A stretch of DNA of 64,000 nucleotides from contig CADCXA010000065.1 of assembly GCA_902806565.1 (NCBI GenBank), forward strand, positions 248,001-312,000, read 5' to 3'. Shown one piece after another: positions 48,436 to 59,104 of this stretch. Positions within the stretch are counted from its first letter, which is position 1. Each line of letters begins with the position of its first letter. The notes below the pieces were generated by a model. The model had not been told where the DNA came from. It did no database searches and saw only the letters and a list, made by a program, of their open reading frames with translations. The position numbers and the translations under genes were made by a program. The stretch comes from Hypoxylon rubiginosum (lineage: Eukaryota; Ascomycota; Sordariomycetes; Xylariales; Hypoxylaceae).

Positions 48436-50592
48436 ATGCTGTTATCACTGTACTCTGCACCTTCTCGCCTTTTATGTAGGCATGTAAATCGAATTTCCCC
48501 GAGACCGTATCTTCGAGCTATTCGCACCATGGCTTCCGAAACTAAGAACGGCGCATCTACCGCTACGACCGAGATCCAAACCCTCACTCGAGACGGCCAA
48601 GAGTTTACCGAAATCAGGGAGGGCCTGGCTCGTATCTTGATCCCATTTTCAGCCAAAGATGCCGCGAATAAGAAGTTGAGCGAGGTCGAAGAACAGCAGA
48701 AAGTCTTCTACAATCCCATCCAGCAGTTCAACCGCGACTTGACTGTTCTTGCCATTAAAGCCTACGGTCAGGAGGCCTTGGCCAAGAGACGCTCTTTCAA
48801 CGTCGACAGAGTAGCTAAGCGTAAACGGGACAAATTGGATACCGGGGGTGACAGGCCCACGAAGCAAGAGAAGATGACTGAGATTACGGAAGGTACCACG
48901 TCCACGGCCGATGTGGCTAAGAACGACGAGGTCCTAGCAAATAGAGCGGATGCAGTTCCTGTAGACACTCAGAATGGTCATGATGCTGAGGCTCAGGGAT
49001 TGCCTCCGATAGATACCCGCGATGACCCCAACGAGAAGCCTATTGATGAGGTATCTAAAAATGCCAGCCAACCCACCGAAGCGCTGCAAACATCCAACAT
49101 ACAAGAGGACAAATCTGGCGAGACGAAACAAGGCGATCGACCCGGCCCTAGATTTACTATTCTGGATGCTTTATCGGCTACGGGACTTCGAGCTTTGCGA
49201 TACGCTCAGGAATTGCCATTCGTCACGTCGGTTACCGCAAATGATCTTAGTCCCACGGCTGTAGAGGCAATCAAGCGCAACGCTGAGCATAATGGTGTCG
49301 AAGCAAAAGTAAATGCCACGTTAGGTGATGCTCGCGCGCATATGTACTCCTTGTTTACTCGAGAAGAAGCGGATGAACAGTCCAAGGGCAAGCATAACAA
49401 TAAGAAAGGTGGCCCTAAAACAAACCAGAAATACCAGAAATACGACGTAATTGATTTGGACCCTTACGGAACTGCCGCTCTTTTCTTCGATGCAGCAATC
49501 AATGCTGTCCGAGACGATGGCGGCCTGCTGTGCGTCACCTGCACCGACTCAGGCGTCTGGGCATCACATGGATATCCGGAGAAGACGTTCGCTCTGTATG
49601 GCGGTGTTCCCGTAAAGGGATTCTTTTCTCACGAAGCCGGACTGCGCCTAATACTCCACGGTCTTGCTTCGACCGGAGCAAGGTACGGATTAGCCATAGA
49701 GCCCCTTTTAAGTCTATCAATCGACTACTATGTTCGAATTTTCGTCAAGGTTAGGAAGTCGCCTGCACAGGTCAAGTTCCTCGCGGGGAAGACCATGATA
49801 GTATATAACTGCGATCAAGGCTGCGGAGCTTGGGAGACCCAGTTCTTAGTTCGCAATAAGAAGGCGACCAACAAGTCCGGGAAGGGTGTGTTCTACAAGC
49901 ACGGCCTGGCCATGGCACCAACTGCCGACCAAACTTGCAAAGAATGTGGCTCCAAGATGCATCTAGCCGGTCCAATGTACGGCGGGCCACTACATTCTCC
50001 TGACTTTATCAAGAAAATCCTGGACGACCTACCTAATGTCTCGGACGATGTCTATGGTACGAAGCCGCGGATAAAAGGAATGTTAACGACCGCTCTTGAA
50101 GAGTTGCTTCCACCCCCGAAAGACGAGTTAGAGGGTTCTAGGGAAGACGAGTTTGCGGCAATCGAACCGTATCCATTCTTTTTCCATCCGTCAGGCCTAG
50201 CCGGCTCGATACATTGTATCTGTCCCGATGAAGACAGCTTCCGGGGTGCGCTGCGTCACTTGGGCTACCAAGTTACTCGCAGCCATTGCAAGCCCGGTAG
50301 TATCAAGACAAATGCACCTTGGTCGGTCATTTGGCATGTCATGAGAGAATGGGTTCGCCAAAAGGCGCCCGTAAATGTTAAGAAGATCACGGAACATAGC
50401 CCAGCATACACCTTGCTTAGATTAGGCCAGAAGGATGAGGCTGCCAAGGAGAATGGGGAAGATGCGGTGGACAAGATGGAGGTTGTCTTTGATAAGAAAC
50501 TAGGGCGAGATACGTCCAAGCCAGGCCTCATCAGGTATCAAACGAATCCGAGAGAGAATTGGGGTCCTCTGAGCAGGGCGAGTAAGCGTTGA
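48436..50592 (+). CDS. TRM1: tRNA (guanine26-N2)-dimethyltransferase Trm1
   Basis: Makes m2,2G at position 26 of many cytosolic and mitochondrial tRNAs, using S-adenosylmethionine. Single exon, 718 residues. The first ATG (48436) gives an Arg-rich, Asp/Glu-free first 30 residues (RLLCRHVNRISPRPYLRAIR), consistent with a mitochondrial presequence. The second in-frame ATG, Met32 at 48529, sits in a strong CACCATGG context and would give the nuclear/cytosolic form. A charged insert (about residues 115-230) precedes the Rossmann SAM motif LDALSATGLRALRY, ANDLSPTAVEAI and catalytic IDLDPYGTA. Later come CDQGCGAWETQF and CKECGSKMHLAGPMYGGPLH (zinc-binding-like cysteines), then SIHC and the C-terminal THUMP-like basic region. 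Family call is firm. Confidence 0.95.
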   Translation: MLLSLYSAPSRLLCRHVNRISPRPYLRAIRTMASETKNGASTATTEIQTLTRDGQEFTEIREGLARILIPFSAKDAANKKLSEVEEQQKVFYNPIQQFNRDLTVLAIKAYGQEALAKRRSFNVDRVAKRKRDKLDTGGDRPTKQEKMTEITEGTTSTADVAKNDEVLANRADAVPVDTQNGHDAEAQGLPPIDTRDDPNEKPIDEVSKNASQPTEALQTSNIQEDKSGETKQGDRPGPRFTILDALSATGLRALRYAQELPFVTSVTANDLSPTAVEAIKRNAEHNGVEAKVNATLGDARAHMYSLFTREEADEQSKGKHNNKKGGPKTNQKYQKYDVIDLDPYGTAALFFDAAINAVRDDGGLLCVTCTDSGVWASHGYPEKTFALYGGVPVKGFFSHEAGLRLILHGLASTGARYGLAIEPLLSLSIDYYVRIFVKVRKSPAQVKFLAGKTMIVYNCDQGCGAWETQFLVRNKKATNKSGKGVFYKHGLAMAPTADQTCKECGSKMHLAGPMYGGPLHSPDFIKKILDDLPNVSDDVYGTKPRIKGMLTTALEELLPPPKDELEGSREDEFAAIEPYPFFFHPSGLAGSIHCICPDEDSFRGALRHLGYQVTRSHCKPGSIKTNAPWSVIWHVMREWVRQKAPVNVKKITEHSPAYTLLRLGQKDEAAKENGEDAVDKMEVVFDKKLGRDTSKPGLIRYQTNPRENWGPLSRASKR

Positions 50593-51116
50593 TGATAGAC
50601 GAGTAGTACCATGGTCGCATACTAGGAGTTGCAAGAGGCAGTTTGATGTTTATGAATGCTACGGATGGTTATAGGACGGTCAAATGATACCCTTTTCTGC
50701 TTTTATGCACTTTTTCTTCCTTTCTTTTTCAACAGTGCTACTATACCGGACGTAAAGACTGAAGATGACCGAGAGCGAGAGGTTCTAAGCCCCACCAGTG
50801 TAACACTACGAACCGCCCCGTCGGGATCGAATCATATGCCCTACTGCTCTGCTGCTTAAGATTATGCAATGAGGCCGATATAGCACATCATGGAACTTTC
50901 CATTCGTGTAATCCTGCGCCTTCGGTGTGCTGTATTCTCACTCATAGTCCCGCTCTTTCTTACTAAGCTAGATTCTACCACTATCGAGTCGCTCTTTGGC
51001 ATGTCTTTCTCGAATACCTCGTGAAAATTGTTCCTTTCATATTAAATGTAGGCGCGACTTAATAGTCCTCGGAACGGTATTGCGATCACGATTCTGTATA
51101 TATATATATACGGAAG
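50593..51116. other. Intergenic: Trm1 3' flank / kinase-fold gene promoter
   Basis: About 520 bases between two genes in the same direction. A (TA)n run at 51098-51109 lies right before the downstream ATG. No other element recognised. Confidence 0.5.
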
Positions 51117-52559
51117 ATGCCAGCTAATAGCTCCGCCGATATCTCCGCCGATGGCATCCAAGGCTCGGTCAAGCCTGAAGACATCATCTTCATCTCAAAA
51201 TTGTCACAGGGCACCAACAAGTCCGATACTCTTGACATCCTCAGCTTGGCAGAAGAGACGGGGGAGCAGGGTCCAGCGTTCAAGTTATCTCGGACTCCAG
51301 TCACAAACGTACCGCAACTGCAACCCTTACTCGACGATTTCTTAATTGAAGATATTCCACAGTACCTAAAGAGCGGACCGTCACGTCACATCCATGTCGT
51401 CGTTTCGACAGGCTCTGGGACCGGCCTCTCTTTAAAATTTTACAATTCTATTTTACAACCTCTTCTGGAGAGCTGGGACATTCGGCCCCTAGGTCCGACC
51501 GCCGACTTAGCGGAGCGGTCAAAACCAAACACTTACAACCTGGTGATAACGCAGGATGCCGATAGCGTACGCAATTTCGCCCGGAATCTTGGTCAAGCCA
51601 CTCAGAACACAGTGCAGCACACCGTCGTGCTCCTGAGTGGCGATGGCGGCGTCATTGAGATGCTCAATGGTAAAGCACCAGTAGAGAAATCCGATGCGGA
51701 GGCTCATTTACCACTGGTTGCGATACTACCCTTAGGCACGGGAAATGCACTTTTCTATTCGCTTCACAAGACAGCAAAGACGGCAGCTGGGTATCCGGAG
51801 CCATCAGGCCTGGTTCAGAGTCTCCGCACCTTGTTCAAGGGGAGAGCTGCGTCGTTGCCATCTTTCAAAGCCGAATTTTCGCCTGGATCTCGTATCATAA
51901 GCTATACGAGTCCCGACGAAGGGGATTCTAGTTCTACAGCGGAGGCCGAAAGCCATGCCGATGCGGTGTCGCATCTCTACGGAGCTATCGTTGCTAGCTA
52001 CGGTTTCCACAGCCAACTTGTCTGGGAGAGCGATACGCCAGAATATCGGAAGCACGGCGCCAAGCGATTCGGTATGGTAGCACAAGAGCTTTTGAAGGAA
52101 AGCCACGCGTATAATGCCATCGTCGAACTCGCTAGGAAAGACGGGTCGCACCGACAGAAGCTCGACCGAGATCGTCATGCCTACATTCTTACCACGATGG
52201 TTTCCAACCTAGAGAAGACGTTTACGATTTCCCCGTCCAGCAAACCCCTGGACGGCAAATTGAGGTTGGTGCACTTCGGTGCCGTCAGCGGGGAGAAGAC
52301 CATGGAGATCATGATGCAGGCATATGGCGGGGGAAAGCACGTCGACATGAAATGGACTACCGAGGATGGCGCCGTGGAAAAGGTCGGGTATGATGAGGCC
52401 GAGGTGGTCAGAATTACTACTCTCGAGGAAGATGCGAGATGGAGGAAAGTCTGCATCGACGGCACGATCGTGGAGTTACCCCAGGGAGGTAGCATGTCGG
52501 TCAAGACGGAGGACAAGCATTACTTACAGGTTCTAGTAGATAAATCAGTAGTTGGATAG
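51117..52559 (+). CDS. DAGK-catalytic-domain protein (lipid kinase fold)
   Basis: Single exon of 480 residues from ATG 51117. The family (diacylglycerol kinase/sphingosine kinase catalytic fold) phosphorylates lipid hydroxyls with ATP. The visible motifs are VVVSTGSGTG at about 94-103, where lipid kinases usually have NPxSG; LLSGDGGVIEMLNG with the conserved GDGG at 175-178; and ILPLGTGNA with the glycine-rich loop at about 205-210. The C-terminal beta-sandwich half contains YGAIVASYGFHSQLVWESD, and FGAVSGEKTMEIMMQA. The first 85 residues are a separate N-terminal domain typical of fungal YegS-like members. The NPxSG site is altered, so either activity or nucleotide contact may differ. Substrate (diacylglycerol, sphingoid base or other) is not deducible. 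Confidence 0.82.
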   Translation: MPANSSADISADGIQGSVKPEDIIFISKLSQGTNKSDTLDILSLAEETGEQGPAFKLSRTPVTNVPQLQPLLDDFLIEDIPQYLKSGPSRHIHVVVSTGSGTGLSLKFYNSILQPLLESWDIRPLGPTADLAERSKPNTYNLVITQDADSVRNFARNLGQATQNTVQHTVVLLSGDGGVIEMLNGKAPVEKSDAEAHLPLVAILPLGTGNALFYSLHKTAKTAAGYPEPSGLVQSLRTLFKGRAASLPSFKAEFSPGSRIISYTSPDEGDSSSTAEAESHADAVSHLYGAIVASYGFHSQLVWESDTPEYRKHGAKRFGMVAQELLKESHAYNAIVELARKDGSHRQKLDRDRHAYILTTMVSNLEKTFTISPSSKPLDGKLRLVHFGAVSGEKTMEIMMQAYGGGKHVDMKWTTEDGAVEKVGYDEAEVVRITTLEEDARWRKVCIDGTIVELPQGGSMSVKTEDKHYLQVLVDKSVVG

Positions 52560-53112
52560 GAATTTCGTCGTAAAACGAATACCTTCATCAACGAAAACGA
52601 CACTGGTTCTAGATGGTTGGATATATATCTTGATAAATGAAACTCTTTTCATAATTACATATTCCACTACTCAAAACGACTTAACTGCATGTACCTGTGT
52701 AGATAGTATAACTCAGGGGGTAATAGAGACAAAAGATAGCGTGCACTGGACCGGCGTGAGTCACTATAACAATCATTACTTTAGGTACCCAATGATAGCG
52801 AGATGCGACTTTGAACCACTATGAATCATCCGCGCTACTGCAGCTAGCACATGCACCTCCAATGCCGCTTGCTTAGATCGTATACGTTAGGTATCTTCTC
52901 TAAGCTGATAAGGTACATAGCAGACAGATCGGGATCACATCTGCAACTTACTACCCCATAGAAATATCGACGAGATCTTGTTAATGCGGCTCAAATTCAT
53001 TACCATAGACGAATATGGTATATATTGGGCACTTCTTTACTCATAATCATGAAGGGTTTTGTTGGTCTCTCATTCATCTACATCCAAGTCATACCAACGT
53101 GCAACCTCCATC
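52560..53112. other. Intergenic: kinase-fold gene 3' flank / ABC-F promoter
   Basis: About 550 bases without a recognisable gene. The frame upstream of the ABC-F start is open back to a TTG at 53059, but the ATG at 53113 begins the likely protein. Confidence 0.45.
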
Positions 53113-55567
53113 ATGACGTCTATGGAAGCGGAGAGCGCCGCAACTATCCTGTGCACCTCTAAACAGACTCGTTTCAATATCGGAAGTCCCAATTATCGCG
53201 AGGTACTGTCCTATAACTGCTCATTCCAAGTGCAATCTAATAGACAGAAAATGTAGTTAGATATCGAAGGTCTAAACATCACTGTCACGTCTGGCCCTAG
53301 GTCCGGCGCTAAAGGGAAAAGCAAGGCGAAGAGCGAAGGAACCGAAATCCTTAACAATGCTAAGTTAAGACTGAAAGCCGGCCAGCGGTACGCACTGATC
53401 GGACGGAATGGCACGGGGAAGTCAAGTAAGCTAGATTATTTCCATCGATCTATCTATAACTAGCAACTTACGGGTTATCATAGCGCTGTTGAAAGCAATT
53501 GCCGAAAAGCTCATTCCGGGAATTCCAGAGGAGACGCGTATAGTCATTCTACAGCAGACCGACGCTGGAGATGCCAGTGCTGATGAAGTTTCGGCGGATT
53601 CTACCTCTGGCAAAGGCGAGAGCGCGGCAGTACTAGAGGAAGTCATCGAGCGAGCTACTTCTAAACAGGAGGTGCAGCAGGAAATCGAAGGTATGTCACA
53701 TGGTGCGATTAACTCTTCAGTCATAGGATTAATCTTATTATATAGTTTTATCTGGCGGTGTTGACGGCGGCGACTCCTTTGGCGCTCTTAGAGCCTTCCG
53801 AAAAGTCCATCATGAACGACTTCAGAAAGAGCTGTTCCTAAAGGACAAGGACGCGAGGCTTCGCAGCGGTACAAGGGGCATGCAGGCTAGGAAAGCCCTA
53901 ATCGCGATGGAGAAAAAGGTAGCCGAGTTTCGATCAGAGTATGCGACTACTTTTATTCCCGTAGCTAAGCAAATATTCCTAACAAAATGTGTAGGTTCGA
54001 ACAAAAAGATGAAGATATATCTCCGGAGACCCTAGCGAGAGAGACCAATGAGGCTGCAGACATGCTTGCCGAGCTCCAGCTCCAGATTGAGCCGTCAAAA
54101 CTAGCAGAGATCGAATCGAGAGCGAAGAAAATACTTATAGGTCTCGGTTTCACGGAAACTCTGATAAGCACACCTGTGTCTAGTCTATCAGGGGGTTGGA
54201 AGATGCGAACAGCGTTGGCAGCCGCATTATTACAAGAGACGGACATCTTGATCCTTGACGAACCTACTAACTTCCTTGACCTCCTCGGAATAATCTGGCT
54301 TCAGCGCCATCTTACCGCAGTGGCCGAGTCGGCAGATCCGCCAACCTTGATCCTCGTGTCTCATGACCGCGACTTCATCTCCCTGTGCACTGACCTGCTC
54401 ATCATCAAGGACAAGGAACTCACATACTTCCACGGTGACCTTCCGATGTATGAGTCATCCCGGGCCGAAAAGAGGGCTCACCTCACCAAAATGAAGGAAG
54501 CACAGGACAAACAGAAAGAGCACATACAGCAAACTATCCAACGCAATATGCGCGAAGGCAAAGCTAAGGACGATCAAAACAAGATACGGCAAGCTAAATC
54601 ACGACAGAAAAAGCTCGATGACCGATGGGGCATGGAAGTCAGCGCCAAAGGCGGCCGGTTCAAGCTCAACCGAGACCTAGTCGGATTCCATCTCACCAGC
54701 CGATCCGACATCGACATCCCGCAGGATGAGAGGCCTATCAGTTTGGTGCTACCTGACCCTCCCGACCTTCGGTTCCCAGGGGCACTATTGTCGTTAGAAA
54801 ATGTCGCATTTCGGTACCCGAAGGATCCCAGGACAAAAGCGGTACCGCCCCTGGTGCTGCAGGACATCAACCTGTCGATCAACATGGGCGACCGAGTAGG
54901 CGTCGTGGGCCTAAACGGCAGCGGCAAGTCTACGCTCATCAAGCTGCTCGCGGAGGAGACGAAACCGACATCGGGGACGTCGACCAAGCACCCGCGATTG
55001 AAGCTGGGTTACTATTCGCAGCACGCAGTCGAAGAGCTGCAGCGAGAGGGCCGTTCCGACTCCGCGCTGACGTCCCTCGCGCTCCTGAAGAAGGAGGCAA
55101 AGGGCGAGCTCGACGAAGGCGAGATAAGAGCACTCCTGGGCTCCCTCGGCCTACCCGGACGCCTAGCCTCCGATGTGCCTGTCCGTAAGCTCTCGGGAGG
55201 TCAACTTGTGAGACTAGAGATGGCGCGGATCCTGTGGAGGCGCCCGCACTGCCTCGTGCTCGACGAGGTGACCACGCACCTCGACTACGAGACCGTCGCG
55301 GCCCTCAGGCAGGCATTAAGGCACTGGGAAGGCGCCGTCGTGCTGGTGAGTCACGACCGGTGGTTCGTGCGCGGCGTGGTGGAGGGGCTAGGGGAGGATG
55401 AGAGCGATGACGAAGAAGAGGAGGAAAGAGGTGGGGCTTCGGCGGCGATGAGGAGGAGGCTGGTGTATAGGCTTAGGACGGGCCGGATTAACCTGCTCGG
55501 GGGCGGCGTGCAGGAGTTTGAGGACGGCGTGGAGAAGAGGGTGAGGAAGTTGATGATGGGTTCGTGA
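53113..55567 (+). CDS. ABC-F family ATPase (soluble, two nucleotide-binding domains)
   Basis: Cytosolic, membrane-segment-free ABC protein of the type that acts on ribosomes. Model: join(53113..53202, 53257..53425, 53484..53690, 53746..53938, 53995..55567), 743 residues with four 54-58-nt introns. Domain 1: Walker A GRNGTGKST at about 79-87 (rebuilt across intron 2), an insertion with GDASADEV, signature LSGGWKMR at about 284-291 and Walker B ILDEPTNFLD at about 307. Linker: a basic coiled coil from about 375 to 430 (ABC_tran_Xtn-like). Domain 2: Walker A GLNGSGKST at about 525, signature LSGGQLVRL at about 619 and Walker B LVLDEVTTHLD at about 641, which departs from the usual DEPTNHLD. The C-terminal 60 residues hold an acidic run. 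Related to the Gcn20/Arb1/Elf1 group; the exact paralogue is not assigned. Confidence 0.9.
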
Positions 55568-56722
55568 AAAGGGGTTAGGGGTTAGGGGGTCGGGAAGTAG
55601 GTGTCTCTTATAAAGGGAATTTTTCTTCTGATGAGAGAAGATAGCTTGAAAGTCTTGGTAAATATATTACAGACTAATGGGCTAGACAAGGTATCTAGAA
55701 TATTTTTACTGAGTTGACATTTATTCATTTCGTTACCTATCTATATAGAATCAGCGAGTATTAGTATGGGATAGGCTAGGTCCCTATATTGATACAAGCT
55801 CAACATGGTTCCGCTACTCCTTTAACCCCTTTATATTCTACTTACCGATATATGATATTTAACCCTATTATTACTCGTTGTTAGCCTGCGAGAACTTTCT
55901 AAGTTAGTTCAAGTGTAGTACTCAACATTTCAATGTTTTACCTACATCTATCTCTAAGGAGGCACCTTGCCCGGGTCACACGGCTACCTTCCATAAGCAT
56001 TTCTATATAGAAATTTAGATGTGCAAGAGAACCCCGATATAATAATAGAGTTCACTAACTCGAGTAATCACCCGAATAACCAAGGCAGGTACCTGGCAGA
56101 TAGCTAAGGCAAAATGTTAAGGTTGATTACGACCGTGTTTAGTACGTCGAGTCGGTTAATTTAACTTTTCGGACTAATGGTCTAGAGCAATACATCCATC
56201 TGAATTCTCAATTTCCTAAATCTTGCATTCCTTTTCTCTCTCATCCATCATACCTGTGAGAGCCTATTCTCTTGACCACCACCCATAATCCCTTATCGAG
56301 ACACAGCTTCATCCCACACTCCTTCTCATACATAGTGTCATCTTATATTTGAACCTACATAAATTGAAATAATATCGCTGCATTGATCATTCATGCTTCA
56401 TCGTATTTTCCAGCCAATCGTCTCGGTATTTTAATCCCCTATTTCTGGCTGACCAGACGAACGATGCCATTATAACCCTAGCAAAGATCAGCCAACCAGA
56501 AAATCGACGTCCGGAGCTACGAATAACTGGTATAGGCAGACATCGTTGAGTGAGCACTGAGACTATGAAGACTCTGGCCAACCACAACTAATATTGGCAA
56601 TACAAGATCTTTGCATCGGTTTCCTTATCCCTTCTACACCGACATGGCGACAGCATGCGATAACCAACACAACCACTACCACTACCAAAGCCAGAGCCAG
56701 AATCAGAACCTAACCCACAACT
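55568..56722. other. Intergenic: ABC-F 3' flank
   Basis: A G-rich tract at 55571-55594 follows the stop codon. The remainder is A/T-leaning without ORFs of note or RNA genes. Confidence 0.5.
55571..55594 (+). other. G-quadruplex-like tract in ABC-F 3' UTR
   Basis: Four runs of three or more G separated by two or three bases (GGGG-TTA-GGGG-TTA-GGGGG-TC-GGG), starting 4 bases after the stop codon, on the coding strand. The TTAGGG spacing resembles telomeric repeats but there are only about two units. Confidence 0.7.
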
Positions 56723-57577
56723 ATGGACAAACGGAACAGATCGAATAAGAGCCTCGGCTCCGCCCTGAAGCCAGACACAGCACACCTCTCTAAACGCTAA
56801 AACCTTGATAAAATTACCAAAACAGATCACAAAGTTATCGAGTCCTTCGTCATTGACAACTTTGTCAACCTTACAACCGAAGAAGCCCGGATTCAAAGGT
56901 ACTTGGCGCACTTCAGCCGGTGATTACGAGGAGATGCCAGGACATGGTATCTCAGTCTTCCAGAAAAACATCGGGAAGACTGAAAGGAACTGAAGGGTAC
57001 GATCTAGGGCTTGCCTCCCAGATAAACAACTTCGAGCGAAGAAATGGCGAGCAGATTCCGGCATATGTGCGACGGGCAAACGACCTGGCCTGTCGTGCAA
57101 CTAAGTCCCAATCGATTTACCCTCTTAACCAAACATATTACCATAAGAAGGGAAAGGCGAAGCCAGTTCGTCGGTGGGTATCGGCCACAAAAGTTCATCC
57201 AATCTTGATTCGGAGGTGCAACTCAAACACACTCACCGAGTTGAAAGTGGTGGCAAGGCTCGCTAAGTTGAACCAACAATAACAACCCTCTTATAATCCA
57301 ACTTATAAGAAGATCAGAGCCCAGCTCAACAATATAGCCAACGGTACTATCCAATGCCGGTGGGGTCCAAATGTGACACCGAGGGTGATACCAGGACCTG
57401 TACTTCCCTCAGATCGCGGCCAGACTTCGGATCGAGCTGGATGAGGCGAATATCCAGAACATATCTATCCAGGCCATCATTGACGCCTTTAATGCGAACC
57501 GATTCCCTAAGGCGCTGAGGTCTCTCTTTGACCGAAAGAAGTTCAAGATCCCCTCGCATATGAGACGCATCAATTGA
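56723..57577 (+). pseudogene. Gag-like retroelement remnant, stop-riddled
   Basis: Conceptual reading gives KVIESFVIDNFVN, then LRGDARTWYLSLPEKHR, the LxGxAxxWY pattern of retrotransposon gag and capsid-like proteins. In a shifted frame from about 57025 comes INNFERRNGEQIPAYVRRAN, matching the next gag helix (ESxxxYxxRA). A third stretch at 57391-57577 reads coherently in another frame (YFPQIAARLRIELDEA to a TGA stop). At least three in-frame stops (TGA, TGA, TAG) and two frame changes break it. TGA for Trp and TAG for Gln are what C-to-T changes at CpA would produce. No zinc knuckle, protease, reverse transcriptase or LTR is visible. A non-gag origin cannot be excluded. Confidence 0.4.
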
Positions 57578-57599
57578 GACGGGAGGCAAGAAGAGGCAT

Positions 57600-58026
57600 T
57601 GGGAATTCCGACGACAGGTTCGTGAAATCTCGATTACAATCCCTTCTCGACAGCTAGGGCGGTACTCTTCTTTCGTTGGTTGATTATCATAGGCTTAGCA
57701 CATAATAGCCAATAGATGTCAAATTAGTCGCAAATGGGAGTTCAAGGCCCTTAGCAACAATAGCATAAAAGTTGATATTCGGAAACCTCTCGAGGCGATA
57801 GTGATGTTACCCGTTATGCGTAGATACGTTACTCGTATGGTTTGATGCCAATTCCTGGACTGTGATTATTCGTGTCTTTGCATAGGGAGGGGTGTCGTTT
57901 GTAGCCTTTGAGGATATCAATGCTTATTACTTCGTTTGTTGCAGATTACCGTCGATATACTAGCTGTTAGACTCTTAGTAGGTAGGTCCCTAGGTTAGCA
58001 TATCCTCCCCCCCTTAATCAAATCTC
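57600..58026. other. Intergenic, nothing recognised
   Basis: About 430 bases with no gene; a GTAGGTAGGTCCC motif at 57978-57990 and a C-rich run near 58006. Confidence 0.4.
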
Positions 58027-59104
58027 CTAGCTGTCCTGCCGCTCCTCTAGGGTCACAGCTGTATTAGAGAGCCACGAATATGTGCCTGGGTACCATGTAT
58101 CGAAACATTGCGTGGTAAATATGTTGAATCTGAGGGGTGAAAGACACTTCTTCCTTCCCTTAGCCGGCATGGTGAATATGGTCGTCGGGGCCGCTGTCAA
58201 TATCTCGCAGTTGACACTCTGCTCTCCGGTAGTCTGAATACGTTTCTGGAGATCTTTCGCCGTGGGTATGACCGTCGTAGTACACGCATGTACGAGTGTA
58301 GCCCGTCTAATACCGGTTCTCTTTGCAGGCCACAGCGCGGGTTGTTTCTGCCCTTCCAATAACGTTCGTGAAGTTGTGTCCTGAGTCAACTCGAAGAACA
58401 TCCTAAAGATCTTCTTTCTTTCTTTCTTTCTTCGTAACAACAACCGTCCCTTCTGCCGAGGGCTGTCCAGCAGTGCCTAAACTCCTTCGCTTGCGATTGG
58501 TGACCTTCGTAGATCGTAAACACTCGGCCGTATACGTGTCCTAAGGTCAAGTTAGTAAACATTCCATCACCTGGCCCAAAAATCAGTTGTCTTTTTTTGT
58601 GTGCAACATTGAGTGTTCCGGTTGATATGACAGCCATACCCCGTGTAAACCACATCTTTCCCAATACTCTTAATTTTTTTAATACTCATCACACGGCGGA
58701 CCCCTATCCACCCCTTCGCCATGACGTACTAGCCGGGTCGGATTTCGAAGCGGTATGTCTGCGTGGTTTCCAGTATTCGTCCTGGAGCCGGTCCAGGGCG
58801 CTTCGAATCGATCCAGTATAAACTCTTCAGGCCAATAGTTCCGAGATGCTGGAGAAGTACCCGTCCAACCCAAGTAGTAATTTTGTTTTTCTATCCTCCC
58901 CTCCTCCCAACGAACCTCTAGATACCTCGATGTTGCTGGAAGAATTTTGCACGCCCCCGAGTTTGCTGAACAGTGGACCGTCAGGTTTCCTAGGTCGTTT
59001 AGGTGATGGACGATATCCGACGTAGTTTGCCGCCGTCTCATCCATCCGTTCATCTTCCGATTCGATATCTTCTGCCAAACTGTCGAACCTTGGTACACCG
59101 AATC
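58027..59104 (-). other. Cluster of unresolved minus-strand ORFs, possible multi-exon or decayed gene
   Basis: Three minus-strand open frames (58827-59104, 58386-58664, 58027-58443) follow one another in different frames. The first reads FGVPRFDSLAEDIESEDERMDE then YVGYRPSPKRPRKPDG; the second has FGPGDGMFTNLTLGHVYG; the third ends in TWYPGTYSWLSNTAVTLEE. The segments have protein-like composition, but no splice arrangement is compelling and I recognise no family. A (GAAA)n run at 58408-58432 falls where two of the frames overlap. They may be exons of one lineage-specific gene, a decayed gene, or chance. Confidence 0.2.
58408..58432. repeat. (CTTT)n tetranucleotide repeat
   Basis: Five to six CTTT units in tandem on the plus strand. 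Confidence 0.8.

Noticed and set aside
33303..55567. Biosynthetic gene cluster or defence island in the right arm
   Set aside because: The genes are unrelated conserved housekeeping functions on mixed strands; no backbone enzyme, cluster regulator or shared regulation is visible.
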